A stretch of 64,000 nt of DNA from Euryodendron excelsum. Its lineage: Eukaryota > Streptophyta > Magnoliopsida > Ericales > Pentaphylacaceae. The position numbers were made by a program, and so were the translations under genes. Location: assembly GCA_033060915.1 (NCBI GenBank), contig CM065392.1:2897501-2961500 (forward strand). Reading direction: 5' to 3'. Under the pieces are notes generated by a model, which saw only the letters and a list, made by a program, of their open reading frames with translations, did no database searches and was not told where the DNA came from. Numbering within the stretch: position 1 is the first letter of the stretch; each line of letters begins with the position of its first letter. This document shows, piece after piece, positions 24,815-36,925 of the stretch.

Positions 24815-24960
24815 GAAACTGAAGCTTCTAACAAAAGCTATCTATTTTGATTGCATGTGCAGGCTACTACACTTGGATGTTTCCATATTTATAGTCATTC
24901 TTCTAACCACTGGCATATGGTAATTGTTGTTTTTGTTATCTCTAGTTGTTTTTATTAATA
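24815..24960 (-). promoter_or_regulatory. P3 proximal promoter with TATA box
   Basis: The minus strand reads TATAAA at 24893-24888, about 75 bp before the P3 ATG, in the same context as P1 and TPS4. The proximal promoter looks intact although the gene is dead. Confidence 0.7.
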
Positions 24961-25540
24961 GAATTAGTGGCCACTCCAAAAAATTTTGTCAGTGGTGTCA
25001 TTAAAAATTTAAATTTCACAGATTCGATAATTTTTAGTTGTCATATCCGTCACATATTTTTTAAAAATTAACAAACTTCTCCAATCATAAACAAAAGAGA
25101 ACTTTTAAGCATTGGTACTATATATTATTTTAACAAAGAGCCATACAAGTAAACTTTTATAATTAATCTCGACGAGATTTTATATTTTGAAGTTATTGTA
25201 TAATACCATAGTTATCAACACTATTATATACATTTTTTTTCAAAATATGTAACAAAACAATCATTTATCCATTGATTTTCTATTCGATTTTCATTGCTGA
25301 AAAAACTATTTCCTCATTTATGCGACAGGTACACAATACACATATTAACTTATGTGGGCTCCAGTGAAAAAAATAATTTATGTAGCATCACCCTAAAACA
25401 AATTGAATCACGGGAGATATTAAAAAAAAAAGTAATTTTATACAAATAGAAAATTTATATACAATGTATCACTAGAATGATATGGTTGAATAAAAGTCAT
25501 ATATTTTAAAACAAAACACCCATTAAGATGACTATTAATT
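24961..25540. other. AT-rich intergenic DNA upstream of P3
   Basis: No gene is seen. Short partly complementary segments ('gtcagtggtgtcatt' near 24988 and 'gtagcatcaccct' near 25381) may be ends of an old MITE, but no convincing target duplication was found. Confidence 0.4.
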
Positions 25541-25550
25541 ATAATAGTAC

Positions 25551-25819
25551 AAGGATTTCCCCCAACCTAAGTTGGAGGAATTCCTCAATTCCTCCTACCA
25601 AGTGTACGTGGCAGTACATTGAACTGCCACGTATTAAAATTGTATTAATAACCTTTTTAAATTCTTTCTAGATTTTGCGCATTATTCATGGGATTTTTAT
25701 ATTGTAAAAAATACTCAAACTAAAAATATCAATATAAATACATAGTCAAATAGTATGCTACCATATACACAAGACAGAAGGAATTCCTCCAACCCAGGTT
25801 GGAGGAAATTCGTATCCTT
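25551..25819. mobile_element. Mutator-like MITE (269 bp)
   Basis: The ends are long inverted repeats of about 35 bp: left starts AAGGATTTCCCCCAACC; right ends GGTTGGAGGAAATTCGTATCCTT, which complements it with a few differences. Flanking 10-mers ataatagtac and ataatatacc match partly, compatible with a decayed 9-10 bp duplication. Related interior sequence recurs near 36770-36925 and 48985-49130. Confidence 0.72.
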
Positions 25820-26015
25820 ATAATATACCACTGCAACATCATTCGGTAAAATTTTTCATACATATTTTTTGAAAGAATAGCATTTTTGAAAAATAAATAA
25901 ATAAAATCTTAGTATTTTACCTTTGTACTAGAGAATGCCAAAAAACGTTGATTGTCACTGGAGTGTCGAGATGAGAAGACAACGTTGTTGGGATAAGAAA
26001 ACTTTTGGCGTTCTC

Positions 26016-26168
26016 TAACACTTCGTTTAGAATCTGAATTTTAAGTAGGAAAAGCAAAGGAAAAGAAAATTGTGAGGAAAAAGAGAATAAAAATACTCTT
26101 TTATTTTGTTATTTTTTCCTTCATATTTTTTTTTCCTACCAAAAATTCAGATTCCAAACGGAGCGTAA
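26016..26168. mobile_element. Short MITE with about 27-bp inverted ends
   Basis: The left end reads through 'cgtttagaatctgaatttt' and the right end complements to 'ccgtttggaatctgaattt'. The centre is an A-rich/T-rich mirror that would fold into a hairpin. A relative lies at 34998-35172. Confidence 0.65.
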
Positions 26169-26689
26169 ATTAATTGGGTTTTTTTTTTAACTTTTTGTGT
26201 AACAGATTTGGGGACAACCCTAAAAGCTCATATTTATCTTTAAAAAAGAAAGTAATAATGGTTGGTTGATAATAAAGAAGGCAAGGATTTCGCAGTTAAT
26301 TGAAACACTTCCAACCGAAATTCAGGCAGTTTCCATATGGGTTCAAAGTATGGAGTCAGGGGGTTCAATGCCATACAGGATAAAAAACTTACATAAAGCA
26401 AAATATAAAATTTGAAGGTTTAGTGGGTTCAAGTGAACCCATTCCTTAAAGGCTGGCGCCGCCCCTAGAACAAAATACAACCTCCTACGTCTTCTTCATA
26501 GATGAGACTTGAGAGTGCCAGAACATGTGGATACAATCTTTTTTCTCAAGCTGCTTCATACTAGCATGATTCCTGATAATTGTTTACCTTTCATTTCACA
26601 AGTTTTTATTATACATTATCAATACAGTAGCAATAATTTTTAAGGGTAATCTTTTTCTTTCCTTTTTTTTATTTTTTAAGGCCAATCAA

Positions 26690-26965
26690 GTTATTTATTA
26701 AGTAGGACCCAGATTAATCAAACAAAATCATCCAATTTTTTTAATAAAAGAACGACAAACTCACAATTCACGTGTATCTGGTTGTCTGATTAAGGGTTTC
26801 TTTCAAATTAATGTTTTGTTCCTTTTTTTTTTTTTTACCTCCCTAAGTAGGACCTGAATAAATCACAGCAAATCATCCAATTTTCCAATAAGAGCGACAA
26901 AATCGCAACTCACATGTATCTGGTAGTTGGATTCAGGGATGAAATCAGAAAATCGCAACTCACAA
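26690..26965 (-). repeat. Two copies of the TPS upstream G-box block (P3)
   Basis: The segments at about 26700-26800 and 26845-26960 each match the block upstream of P1 and TPS4 ('aatcatccaatttt', 'agcgacaaa', 'atctggtagt' text). The first keeps CACGTG (26769-26774); the second reads CACATG. They lie about 2 kb upstream of the P3 ATG because of insertions. DNA between 25820 and 26690 otherwise holds no recognised gene. Confidence 0.75.
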
Positions 26966-27276
26966 GTCACTGACCTTGCAGCCACCGTTCTTTCTCGCCG
27001 TAATCCAATGTATATACACAAATACGCACAGATGAAAGGAAGCTGAAAACAATTTGATAGTATAACGAAGAACGAATTTACTAAAAAATGATTAATAGTT
27101 GCACCCATCTACAAAGCAAAATCAAACTAGGTGAAGGATAAAAATTCAATGGCATGAAATTCTTTTTTTCATCAAACAGTTGCTTTGCCCTCTTCAACAG
27201 TTGTAAATATATTCCTAAAGGAATGTGTTAAGTATCACATGTCCTAAAAATTTAAATTGTTACATAAGAACTCCAT

Positions 27277-27544
27277 CTAGGGGTATTCACGGGTCAAGTT
27301 GAAGAGTCACCTAACCCGACCAGAACTAGTTGAAGAATTTTAGAACCGTATTCGACTCATAGAGTGTTCGGGTTGAGTCGAGATGGTTGAAAAAATTAAA
27401 ATTTTAGTGTAAAAATGTAGGGTCGGGTTAGTTGGGTTGAATTAGAGTAATAAAAGTCTACCATCCGAACCGATTATAGTCGGGCTGGTCGAAATTCACC
27501 CGTCAAAATCTGATCGGGTCGGGTGACTTTTTGAACAACCCTAG
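27277..27544. mobile_element. MITE with CTAGGG ends
   Basis: The element opens CTAGGGGTATTCACGGGT and closes GTGACTTTTTGAACAACCCTAG, which complements the start. Inside, 'gggtcgggt' and its complement recur. It resembles a very common class of plant MITE. No coding content. Confidence 0.7.
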
Positions 27545-27559
27545 CCCTAACAATAACAT

Positions 27560-27695
27560 AATAGGTGCACGGATAGAGACAAAACAAAATGCACGAAGGG
27601 AGAGCACATGCGTGCTATGAGAATTGAACCCAGAACTTTCTAGAACCAGAACTCTAATATCATGTTAAGTCACCATTTAATTTCAAAACATAAAT
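27560..27695 (-). mobile_element. Possible tRNA-derived SINE fragment
   Basis: On the minus strand 'tggtgacttaacatga' could be an A box and 'gggttcaattctca' a B box, about 45 bp apart. There is no obvious tail. This could also be part of a longer repeat; confidence is low. Confidence 0.35.
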
Positions 27696-28223
27696 TGTTA
27701 GGTAAGCATCCTAACAATTTAGATCAAGCTAACAGAATGTTAGCAGGATGACAGAACAAGACACTCTTAAAGTTCTAATCCAACCTAAATCATATATATA
27801 AAAGTTATGTTCGCCCCTCTATTTTGTCTCTCTCTTAAATAGCGCTCAAGTGGCGTTTTCTATACTCTTATATTTTTAAAATACTATATCACAAGAGCAA
27901 AGAAAATAATTATTCTATTAAATTCTCTATTTGTTACAAATCCTATTTTAAAAAGATATATATGTAATAAAAATTTTAATTAATTATTTTATACATACAG
28001 ATATGTCTCAGATCCTTATCTGAAATTATACATATAAGTATGTATAAATTCTTTATTTAGGTATTGTATTAAGTTATACTAATCCGATTAAGTTGGTTTG
28101 GCGGAAAGGCGGCTGCCATTAAATATATTTGGAATATCTGGCCAGTATGGCAGTGAGTTTTGCCGTTGGTGACTTGGACAGTCAAGAGCAGGACCAATAG
28201 ATGCAACTGATGGACATGCACAG

Positions 28224-28893
28224 TGTCACGAGCTGCCCTTCAAGGTTGGGCCCATACCCTCATTTTCCAGCCTCGTGTCAACTCTGTCATGTTTGTACAT
28301 ATTGTATAGAGTGTAGAAATGTAAGTTTGGAGTCGGATGCACGCGTAGATTTTTCCCTGGCAAGGTGTGCGGCATCCAAGTTAGTCGTGTCCTAGCCCTA
28401 CCGAGGAGAGGCGTTGTAATTTTTCCGAAGGGCTAGAAAATTAGTTTAGGGTCATATATAGATATATGTAAAAGGGTTTTGTCAAATTCCTTGTAAATAT
28501 TTTTGTAGACCCATTATGACTCATCAAGGGGGTGTAATGTTTGCTTGTATCAGTTTAGAAATGGCTTAAAAAGTATATATAGGGGAGGATAGTAAGGTGA
28601 GTCCAATTCCCTAGTTGTTGGTTGTTGGCAAACTAAACTCTCCACCTAATTGTACTCTGGAATTGCTTTTTATATGCAATAAAAATGATCTTATTGCTTG
28701 CAAATTGTGTGTCTATTGCCTTCGTTGTTGCTTTAAACGTTCTTAGCTTGTTGCTTTCAAATTGCTCACTTGTGCACCTTCGGCTGTATGTGTTGGCTTT
28801 CATTTGTGAGGTGCCCCTTTGGCTAACTTGTCTGGTGCCGCCCACGACAAGTGCCACACGGCCTAATCCACTTGAAAGTGTGGGATCATGACA
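28224..28893 (+). mobile_element. 670-bp solo LTR with perfect TSD
   Basis: It begins TGTCACGAGCTGCCC and ends GTGGGATCATGACA, with inverted ends TGTCA/TGACA and an exact 5-bp duplication cacag (28219-28223 and 28894-28898). It contains a TATA-like box (aagtatatataggggagg near 28570) and a poly(A)-type signal (aataaaaat near 28679). The end block ('gtgccacacggcctaa') resembles gypsy LTRs. Open frames inside are incidental. Confidence 0.92.
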
Positions 28894-29194
28894 CACAGGC
28901 ATGAAAAAAGAAAATGTACGCAATTTAATGAGTTGGCTAAGGATATGAAAGTAATTCAACAGAGGGAGAAAAGCAGAGGCGTTTCGTTTCTATTATCGTA
29001 GCTAGATAGGTAGAGATATATACATATATAATTCAGTAGGGACTGTCTATTGTTTATCGCAAATAATTGAACATTTGTATAATATTATTTTTTTATTTTA
29101 TTTCTTTTCTTTTATTTGTAAGTTAATGGGGTTCGAAGATTTGTGTTTGCCTCAATATTACACGGCAACATCACTATAGAATTTCATGAAAAAA

Positions 29195-29725
29195 CTAGAG
29201 GAGTAGCACTACCTCTTCAATTATGATTCAGTATCACTAAACTATTTAAATTTTAAAATGTAATATATTGACTTTTTCAACTATAAATTTGTATCAATTA
29301 ACATTTTTGTTAGCCATACATTAACAATCTGTTAAGAGCACAGATGAAAAATTGTCCTGTGACTTGCATATATTCACAAAAGAATAATTTTATATCTAAA
29401 TTGGTATTTTTTTTAATAATATAATTGTCTAATAAATTAAATGCCCTTTGAATTGACACTGTATTTACATACTATTTTAAGGGTCATTTCAATAATTTAG
29501 CAATTATTATAACAAAATAAGATTAATTTAGATATAAAATCATCCTTTTGTGAATATGTGTAAGTCACATAATAATTTTTATCTATTTCCTTAACGAATT
29601 ACTAATAAAATATGTTGATTAAAACAAATGAATAGTTTAGGGGTTAATATATTACATTTTAGAGTTTAGAAGATAATGATACTAAGTTATATATAGTTCA
29701 GGAGTATTGTTGTAATTATTCCACA
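29195..29725. mobile_element. Long foldback MITE (about 530 bp)
   Basis: The two halves are inverted copies. For example 'aaaatgtaatatattgac' (29257) pairs with 'gttaatatattacatttt' (29643), and 'gacttgcatatattcacaaa' (29361) pairs with 'tttgtgaatatgtgtaagtc' (29549). Arms are about 220-240 bp with a short AT-rich centre near 29450. A transcript would form a long hairpin. Confidence 0.82.
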
Positions 29726-30107
29726 GAAAGGAAAAAACAATTACCTATATTTTTGTTTTGTCTGACCTGACATTGTATCACCTTTGGAAAAACTTTTTTT
29801 TTGTCACATTTTGTAGTAATTAAAATGAGTTGAAGTGGTAATTAATTTTTCATTTGTTTTTCAAAACCAACTCGAATGCCAATCTTGCTAGGATTCTCAT
29901 CCAATTGTCTTTTTTTTTTTTTTTCTTCCTTTTTTTCGGTTCAAAGGTTGAGATTGTGCCACATACCGATTCCTAAAACCACAATTTAGCACAGGAGATA
30001 AATTATTTGCCAATAACTTGAAAATATCCCCCGTCCTTATTGGACATGATTATTGTCAAACCAAAAAGGGCTATTGCCAAAACAATCTGTGAGGTAAAAC
30101 TCAATAA

Positions 30108-33100
30108 TGTTATGCATCGAAAAACATATACAAATGATAAAATAATTCAGTACAAAATATAGTGAATAATTTTTTAAGAATTGTCAAATATTTATTATAT
30201 TAGTTCTTTTAAAACTATTAGAGTTTGATTTTCTAGATAATCCAATACTTTATTATATCATAGAAGAAAAATAAATACAATTGTATCTCTTAATATATGT
30301 CCAGAGCCTTCATTCTGTTTCTTTTCTCTATTCTTCCTCTCCTCTTTCTTTTCTCTCTTTCTTTTCTCTCTTCTTTTTTTGTGCACTTTGTTTTGCCAAT
30401 CTCATTATCTATTCATAGATACGAAACACTGTCTGAATACTATGTAAGGATCGATGGCTTGCCGATAATGGGTTTCCATTGTCAAAGTCATCCACTACAC
30501 ATTGCAACGTTTCACAACACTCTTCCTTGGATGACTTTCTACAAACATATGCTTTATTAAAACCTTGTTCGGAGAAATCCAATGGGAAAAAATCTTAGCG
30601 AAAGAAAAAGAGTACAATATTTTGTGTAACATGAAAATGATCTTTCTATATATCAAGTAATCAAACAACCATTGAAGAATTTTATGGATGAGCTTTATCA
30701 ATATAAAAAAAATTTTGTATGTGTAAACTAATAAATAAACATTCTTTTTGATAAATGCTCAATCTGCAAGAAAAGACAATAATTTGTTCTTCCAAGCTAT
30801 TTAATTTCAAAGTTATTCTTTAAATAATCAGTGACTTTTGTAATCTCTTCAGGAGTACCAATAATATTTAAAAGTATTAACATATATTGTAATAATAATA
30901 AATTCTAATTCTAACAAAAATGCATTGACAAATTGTATTGTTTACATGTACTTCTTTCAATAGATATTTATTGGAATAATTGTACCATCTACGTCCAAAT
31001 TGGTTTAACTCGTACAAAAATCTTTGAAGGTTGATAAAATATAACCTTTAAGGTTTTAAAATATCTACTTTAAGCATTTTTTAAATTCTTCAAAAATTTT
31101 CATATATATATCGTTACCTAATCAACCAAATGAATAGGTTACATGCATTCAATGCATATTCAGTCCTTCGAAAACTGACACACTAATCAATAATATGAAT
31201 GTAATTGCATCCTCATAGGATATAATTTTTTATTATAGTCAATACCAAGTCTCTGTGAGAAACCTTCTTGTATGAGTTGTGCTTTATATTGCACTATTCC
31301 ATTTTCTCATTGCGCAAATACCCAATAATATCGAATCGGTTTTACATCTTCAAGTAGGTGGACTACTGGTCCGAATACTTTACATCTTCTGGTGTTTAAA
31401 CTACAGGTCCGACATCTGCTGATGTTTGGACTACATATTTGATATTTTCATCGCCTAGTATTTGGACTACAGGTCCGACATTTTTTGGTGTTTGAACTAC
31501 AAATTCAAATACTTTATATTATGCTAATGAGTTTAATTCTAACTTAGTAATTTCTTTTCATTTTGATCAATCATATCATCGACATTTGTCGGCTGTTTGT
31601 GGTTCAGTCTCTTTATTACTTTTAATAATTGCAAGAGCCACTTTAAATAAAAATATATTGTCCACAACAATATTATTTCTATTGTATCGTTATCATGTAT
31701 TCACATTATTATTCATTAAGATTTTATTACTTTTAGGTACCACTTCCTATGCAGGGAACATCTCTTCAAGAGATTCCTCTTCAAGGGATTCTGTTACATG
31801 AGTTTTTTCAGAAAGTTTAGATGATGAAGATTTCTCTTCTGAAGGTTCATTATTTTCTTCAGAAATTATAAAAATAATTTCCTATCTATTCAAGAAATTG
31901 CTCTTCAAGAGTTCATTATTAAGAAGTTTAGACATTATGGCTTCTTCAAGAATACTACTTTGCTCATTTTGTCATATTTTTATCTTTTTGAGACTTTTGG
32001 CTTTCGCACCGACCGATCTCCCATGCTTCAGGCATTTTGAATTCATGTGCTACTATATTAATTTCAGCTAATGTTAAGTTTATGAAATACTTTTCGTTCA
32101 AAGAATTGTATTCATTTTGACACTGTCTACTAGACATAAATCTTCTCCATTCATCTTTAAAATAAGTAAAGCATTAGTAGGATCTATGCCTTCATATGCC
32201 AAATATATATGAAGTCTCATTGTAAAAATTATTTCTATCGTACAAATCTGTTTAAAATTTTATCATCGTAACTAATAAAACATCTTCATAATTTTTGAGA
32301 GGTTTATTCAGCAAACATTTTTTTTATTTTCCTTTGCTCTCATATTATTCTACTTTTGATGGCATTTACAACCTTTAGGGTATCTCTATAATTTTAAAGA
32401 TTATTAATAGCAATCACATCTGCGATAATGTCCATGACCATCAAATAAAATTACATTTACTTCAGTGACTGATATATAAAATTGGTCGAACGTATTAGCT
32501 AATCATAGCTCTCAATTTCATGCGCTGCACCACACCGGATTAATACCATCTATTTATCACTGCAGGGATGGATACATATTATAAATTGTATTTTTTTTCT
32601 GTTTCTTTTGCCTCATTTAACGTGTGAGGAAAAACTAAAAGAAGAAATAAATAAAACCAATCAAGTTACCGTGCATCTATTGGGCACGTTTGTTGATTTT
32701 CATCAAATAACTCATTCTTTTATTTGGCAACACTATACTACCTTATTGTAAAATATTACAAATTTAGGTACATTTAACCATAATCTTATAACTTTAAGTG
32801 TATTTATTGATAATCTTGTAACTTCAGGTGCATTTTATTATAATAAGCTTAAATTATGATTTTCTGGCATTTGTATTTTTCTTTATAGAAAAATTTGATA
32901 GTAATACTATGCTAAAAAATAGGCAGCGGCCATTATAAGCATAGTTAAATAATAACAACAATATAAATTAAAATAACAAAAATTAAAACAATAACATGCG
33001 GTAAGCGGATCTTATAAAGTAATAATAATTAAATAAACAACGTGCATAACTTAATAAGCATTCTACAAGAATTAATTGTATTTTCAAAATCCATTACTTC

Positions 33101-34407
33101 TGGATGGCTTATGACATAAAAATTTCAAGGAATACATTTAATAAAATACAATTGCAATAATATGGTCTATTAACAATAATTTAATGATCACATAAAACAT
33201 TTACCGAACATATTAATGTTTGGAGAGTATTATGATAAAAGACAACCCCATGAAAAGAGAACCGACAAAGCACTGTGCGACACACTATTTATTCAATATT
33301 GTACATTATATAATTACTGTTCAATCTCACTATTCATGAATAGTAGTTATACTATTCATTTCAATATTTATCAATTATAAATAGTAAGAGTATTATTGAT
33401 GAATAATATTCATTACTATATAATTCATCGGTATATATATATATAATATCATTGTTCTAGATTTTTGTTCGAATTTACATTATATATAACTTTCAATCTA
33501 GATATCAAAATATAGTCAAGTCACATGTCTATGGAAAGCTATTGAAATAAAAATTCTAGATCTATAAATACCATAGGCCAAAAATTCAGGACCTGTGAGA
33601 AATAAACCAACAAAAATTTAAATTTTGAAATTTTTTTTCAAATCTACGTCAAAGGAGAATGAGTTTTCTTATGAAACTTCACAGATTGAATCATGTTGTT
33701 ATAGACTATAACATACTAAAAAAAAAGAAAAAAAAGACCAATCGAAGATTGTTTGACCAAACCACCATTAAAACTTAACCAAAGTTTCGTGAAGAAAATA
33801 GTGTACACAAGCAGGAAAGCACCTTTAGCGGCTCCAATACTAAGGTTAACAATATAATACGTAATGGAATTAAACTGACAATGAGCATACCTCAGATCTA
33901 GTGTAAATCCAAATAAAATTTTACATATTATTTCCACAGATCATTTGACGTGGTGAAAAACACAAAATAAACAAATTTTGCAAGCACTTCGAGCTTGTGC
34001 TGATAACCTGTTATACAATGAAAAGAATATAAAACTGATAAAATAACTCAACACAAAGTATAATGAATAGTTTTTCAGGAACTGTCAAACATTTATCATA
34101 TTAGTTCTTCTGAAACTATTAGGGTTTGATCTTCTAGATCACCCAATGCTTCATTATATTATAGAAGAAAAATAAATGCAATTGTATCTCTTAATATATG
34201 TTCAGAACCTTCACTCTGTCTCTCTCCTCTATTCTTTCTCTCTTTTTTTTTTCTCTCTTCTTCTTTTTTTTGCACTTTACTTTGCCAATCTCATTATTTA
34301 TTTATAGATACGAAACACCGCCTAAATATTGCTAAGGACTGATGACTTGCCGACAATGAGTTTCCCTTGTCAAATTCATCCGCTACACATTGCAACGTTT
34401 CACAACA
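30108..34407 (-). mobile_element. Decayed Ty1/copia retrotransposon, minus orientation, with TSD
   Basis: Two similar LTRs, 30108-30519 and 34009-34407, both start TGTTAT and end CACAACA on the plus strand. They are flanked by the same 5 bp aataa (30103-30107 and 34408-34412). In minus sense the 5' LTR is followed by GGTTATCAGCACAAGC, a common plant copia primer-site region, and the 3' LTR is preceded by a purine-rich tract (CCAAGGAAGAG). The interior of about 3.5 kb carries broken pol sequence. The LTRs differ at many positions, so insertion is old. Much of 31600-34000 is AT-rich with no readable protein. Confidence 0.92.
30650..31600 (-). pseudogene. Copia reverse transcriptase relic
   Basis: Reading the minus strand downward from about 31350 gives KPIRYYWVFAQ, then KAQLIQEGFSQRLGIDY, and farther on IGTPEEITKVTDYLKNNFEI, LQIEHLSKRMFIYQ and near the end a DKAHP-like motif. 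These follow the order of a copia RT (start of RT, fingers, then the region after the YVDD site). Many stops and frame changes separate the blocks and a clear YVDD is not preserved. Confidence 0.8.
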
Positions 34408-34745
34408 AATAATGCATTGTTTACTTTGGCATAAGACTCATTTTTATTTGGGCGAAACTTAGAATTGTGGAAACAACAGTCTGATTTCTTTACTTGCATA
34501 TAACTAATGATCATCAGTTCTCAACCATATCTACGATGAAGGAATCAAATTAACCAATGAAACAAACTGTTAAAGGAACATATATGGGCTTTATATCACA
34601 GCTAATTCATTAGAGATGTGGGCTTTCCACGATCACATATCTTTGAACAACTTACAGATCCTCTAGCTTTTGTAACTAGATCTGTCAATAATGTGCACTG
34701 GATTGTTCAATCCTCAATTACTAGGCTCAGACATAACAAAGATTT
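34408..34745. repeat. Duplicated intergenic block, paralogue of 48595-48905
   Basis: The text 'gtttactttggcataagact', 'ttgtggaaacaacagt' and 'ctcaaccatatct' recurs at 48639-48790 in the same order. Together with 30060-30107 it is the sequence into which the copia element inserted. Confidence 0.8.
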
Positions 34746-34776
34746 TTTTAATATATATATATATATATATATTTAA

Positions 34777-34978
34777 CTGGGTATATGGGTTAGTTGGAGC
34801 GCATCTCGACTACTTTTAGGGTCTGTACAATCGTTCATTCTACACAAATCGGATAATTACCAGGCCAAAGACTTTGTTGGTGGTGCCAAGGAGTTGATAG
34901 CACAGAAGAGATTTTGAACTTGAGAAGAAGTAAACTCCTAAACCTCAAGTCTTGACCACCAGGCCAACCCTTTAAGGT
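34777..34978 (-). mobile_element. SINE (Au-like), minus orientation
   Basis: On the minus strand it starts 'ggttggcctggtggtcaaga' (A box) and has 'aagttcaaaatctc' (B box) about 45 bp on. It continues through a tRNA-unrelated body to an AT tail near 34750-34776. The same family occurs on the plus strand at 42240-42465. Confidence 0.75.
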
Positions 34979-34997
34979 TCAAATGTTTACAACCACT

Positions 34998-35172
34998 TAA
35001 CGGTGTTTGGAATCCAAATTTATCAAGGAAAAAACAAAGGAAAAGAAAAAGGTGAGAGAAAAGAGAACAAAAAATAAAATAAGATTTTTAGTTCTCTTTT
35101 TTTTCACCCTTTTTTCTTTTCTTTTTTTTTTTTAATTTTTCATCACCAAATCCTAAATTCGAATGCAGCGTT
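34998..35172. mobile_element. Short MITE related to 26016-26168
   Basis: The left end 'aacggtgtttggaatccaaa' and right end complement 'aacgctgcattcgaattt' are imperfect inverted repeats. The interior is an A-rich half followed by a T-rich half. Confidence 0.6.
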
Positions 35173-35645
35173 CATATTTCCTATTTGCTTTGGTTAAGAA
35201 GAAGAAGTTATTGCAATGCTTTTTTTATTAATTTATTTTTTCGTTTGTTACTAAAGGGTGTTTAACCCTTCAGTCAACTATTCTCTTGAACTTATGCAAT
35301 ATCACTGTCAATATGAATCCTGTAAATTTCATGTTCATATCTCAATTTTGAGAGAATCATTGAAACTTTCAAAAATTTACGGTCAAAAGTCACTGAAAAT
35401 TTCAAAAGTTAAACCTTGAGTGGTGGTTTACTGTTAGCCCATCCGGTTTAATCAAATAGTCAAAACCCTCCAATTCCCAACTGAAGCGGTCAGTTTTATC
35501 TAGTCCGTAGGTCTACGATAACTATGCTTCTGGCTTTTATGGGGAAACAAATTAGGGATGAACAAAAATGCCCTTTCTATCCGAACACGATTGGAATTTG
35601 ATGGACATTTTAGTAAACAAAAGATGATCATTTATTTATTATTTA
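35173..35645. other. Unassigned intergenic DNA
   Basis: AT-rich sequence with no recognised gene, RNA or element ends. Confidence 0.5.
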
Positions 35646-35649
35646 TTAT

Positions 35650-36045
35650 TTTTGACAAAGACGAAAAAGCAAACAAGGCATAGATTACTCGCGGTCCAAA
35701 GGATTAGATTACAAACTTTGTCCGGAGAGACGACTTGAGACCGAAACTAAGCCTAAAGCTTGAGAAGCAAGCCAATTAGCACAATCATTTGCTTGTCTGC
35801 TGCACCAAGAAAATGACCAAGGATTCGGACTAATCAAATCAACAATATACTCCCGAAAAAGGTTTGATCGCCTGTCTATCCAAAGATTGAGCTTTGTCCA
35901 AGAGATTAATGACGTTAGCTGAGTCTTACTCAATGATTGCTGATTGGTAGTTAGCTGCCTTGGCCATCATGCAAGCAATTCTCGCAGCCAATGCCTTAGC
36001 CGCAAGAACAGAGGAGATTCGGACACGCCCAAAATTCAGCATTTA
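35650..36045 (-). pseudogene. LINE 3' fragment with RNase H-like domain
   Basis: Minus-strand blocks SSVLAAKALAARIACMMAKA-like (about 36030-35960), then DSANVINLL, and FSWCSRQANDCANWLASQAL (35830-35760) follow the order of the plant RNase H-like (RVT_3) domain found at the C-terminus of LINE ORF2: residues around an acidic D and the final 'R.AN..A...A' helix. A T/A-rich simple tail on the low-coordinate side (35630-35660) is consistent with the 3' end of a LINE. It contains stops and is dead. Confidence 0.6.
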
Positions 36046-36451
36046 TGAGCATCTATTCAGTTTCTTTTTTAAATAGCCTGCTTTACTTGAAGCCCAGTTT
36101 TGTATCACTACGAGGGGAAAGGAACATAATCATATTCCAATTCAAGCTGTTGGTGGGAGACAATTTCATGTTGAAATTGAACGAATTTTTCCTTTAAAAA
36201 TTATTACACAAACAGAATTTTGTACTTAAATCTCTTATAGAAGGATGTACGTAGTGCTGGAAATTATGTGATTATATGAGCCGGAATGCTATTATTTTAT
36301 ATAATTGAGTCTAACAAAATGAGCCCTACATTAAGTAGGATAAATTCTAATTAAAATTGTGTTTGTATCACATTACTGAAAAGTTTTTTTTTTTTTTATT
36401 GCTTTTCAAGTGAATTAAGAATCTCTATGCTTGACCACTCTGACATAACTC
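36046..36451. other. Unassigned intergenic DNA
   Basis: AT-rich, no gene or element boundary recognised. Confidence 0.5.
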
Positions 36452-36668
36452 ACTGGAGGTTCATTTGGTAGAACTTATTTTAAGCTTTTTTTTATTTGGC
36501 TTTTTTGTCTTATAAACCAAAAAGTTAAAAAAAAAATTTTGCTTTTTTTGCTTTTGTAAGCTAAAAATTAAACCAAAAAAATAAAAAAAACTAAAAAGAA
36601 ATTATCTTTTTTTACTTATAAGCTAAAAAAAAAAAGACCAAATCAAAAAGCCCTACCTAACGGGCCCA
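36452..36668. mobile_element. hAT-like MITE related to 18295-18527
   Basis: The left end GGTTCATTTGGTAGAACTT and right end (complement GGGCCCGTTAGGTAGGGCTTT) are inverted repeats around an almost pure A/T interior with 'agcttataag'-type blocks. Confidence 0.65.
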
Positions 36669-36724
36669 ATATCAAAAGATGAGTTAGTCATCCACTTCTT
36701 GCCTTTGCTGTATTGAATTGTAAA

Positions 36725-36925
36725 TTTTTGGACGAGGAATCCCTCCTACCTTATGTACATGGTGGCACACCACACTATTATGTATTAAAATTGTGTTATT
36801 AATCTACGTAAATTCTTCCTAAATTGTAAGCACTATTCATGAAATTATTATATCTCTAAATGATATACAAATAAAATATAAATATACAAATATATGACCA
36901 AATAGTATGCTGTGCAATTTCGTTC
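36725..36925. mobile_element. Truncated copy of the 25551-25819 MITE
   Basis: Text such as 'tattaaaattgtgttattaa', 'gcactattcatgaaatta' and 'aaatagtatgctg' follows the order of the complete element at 25551. One end ('gaatccctcctacc') is partly kept; the other is lost. Confidence 0.65.

Noticed and set aside
28201..28395. Small open frames at 28201-28959
   Set aside because: They fall inside a solo LTR with exact target duplications and have no conserved domain.
33290..33450. AT-rich inverted repeats as a regulatory structure
   Set aside because: They lie inside the decayed copia interior and such hairpins arise readily in AT-rich DNA.
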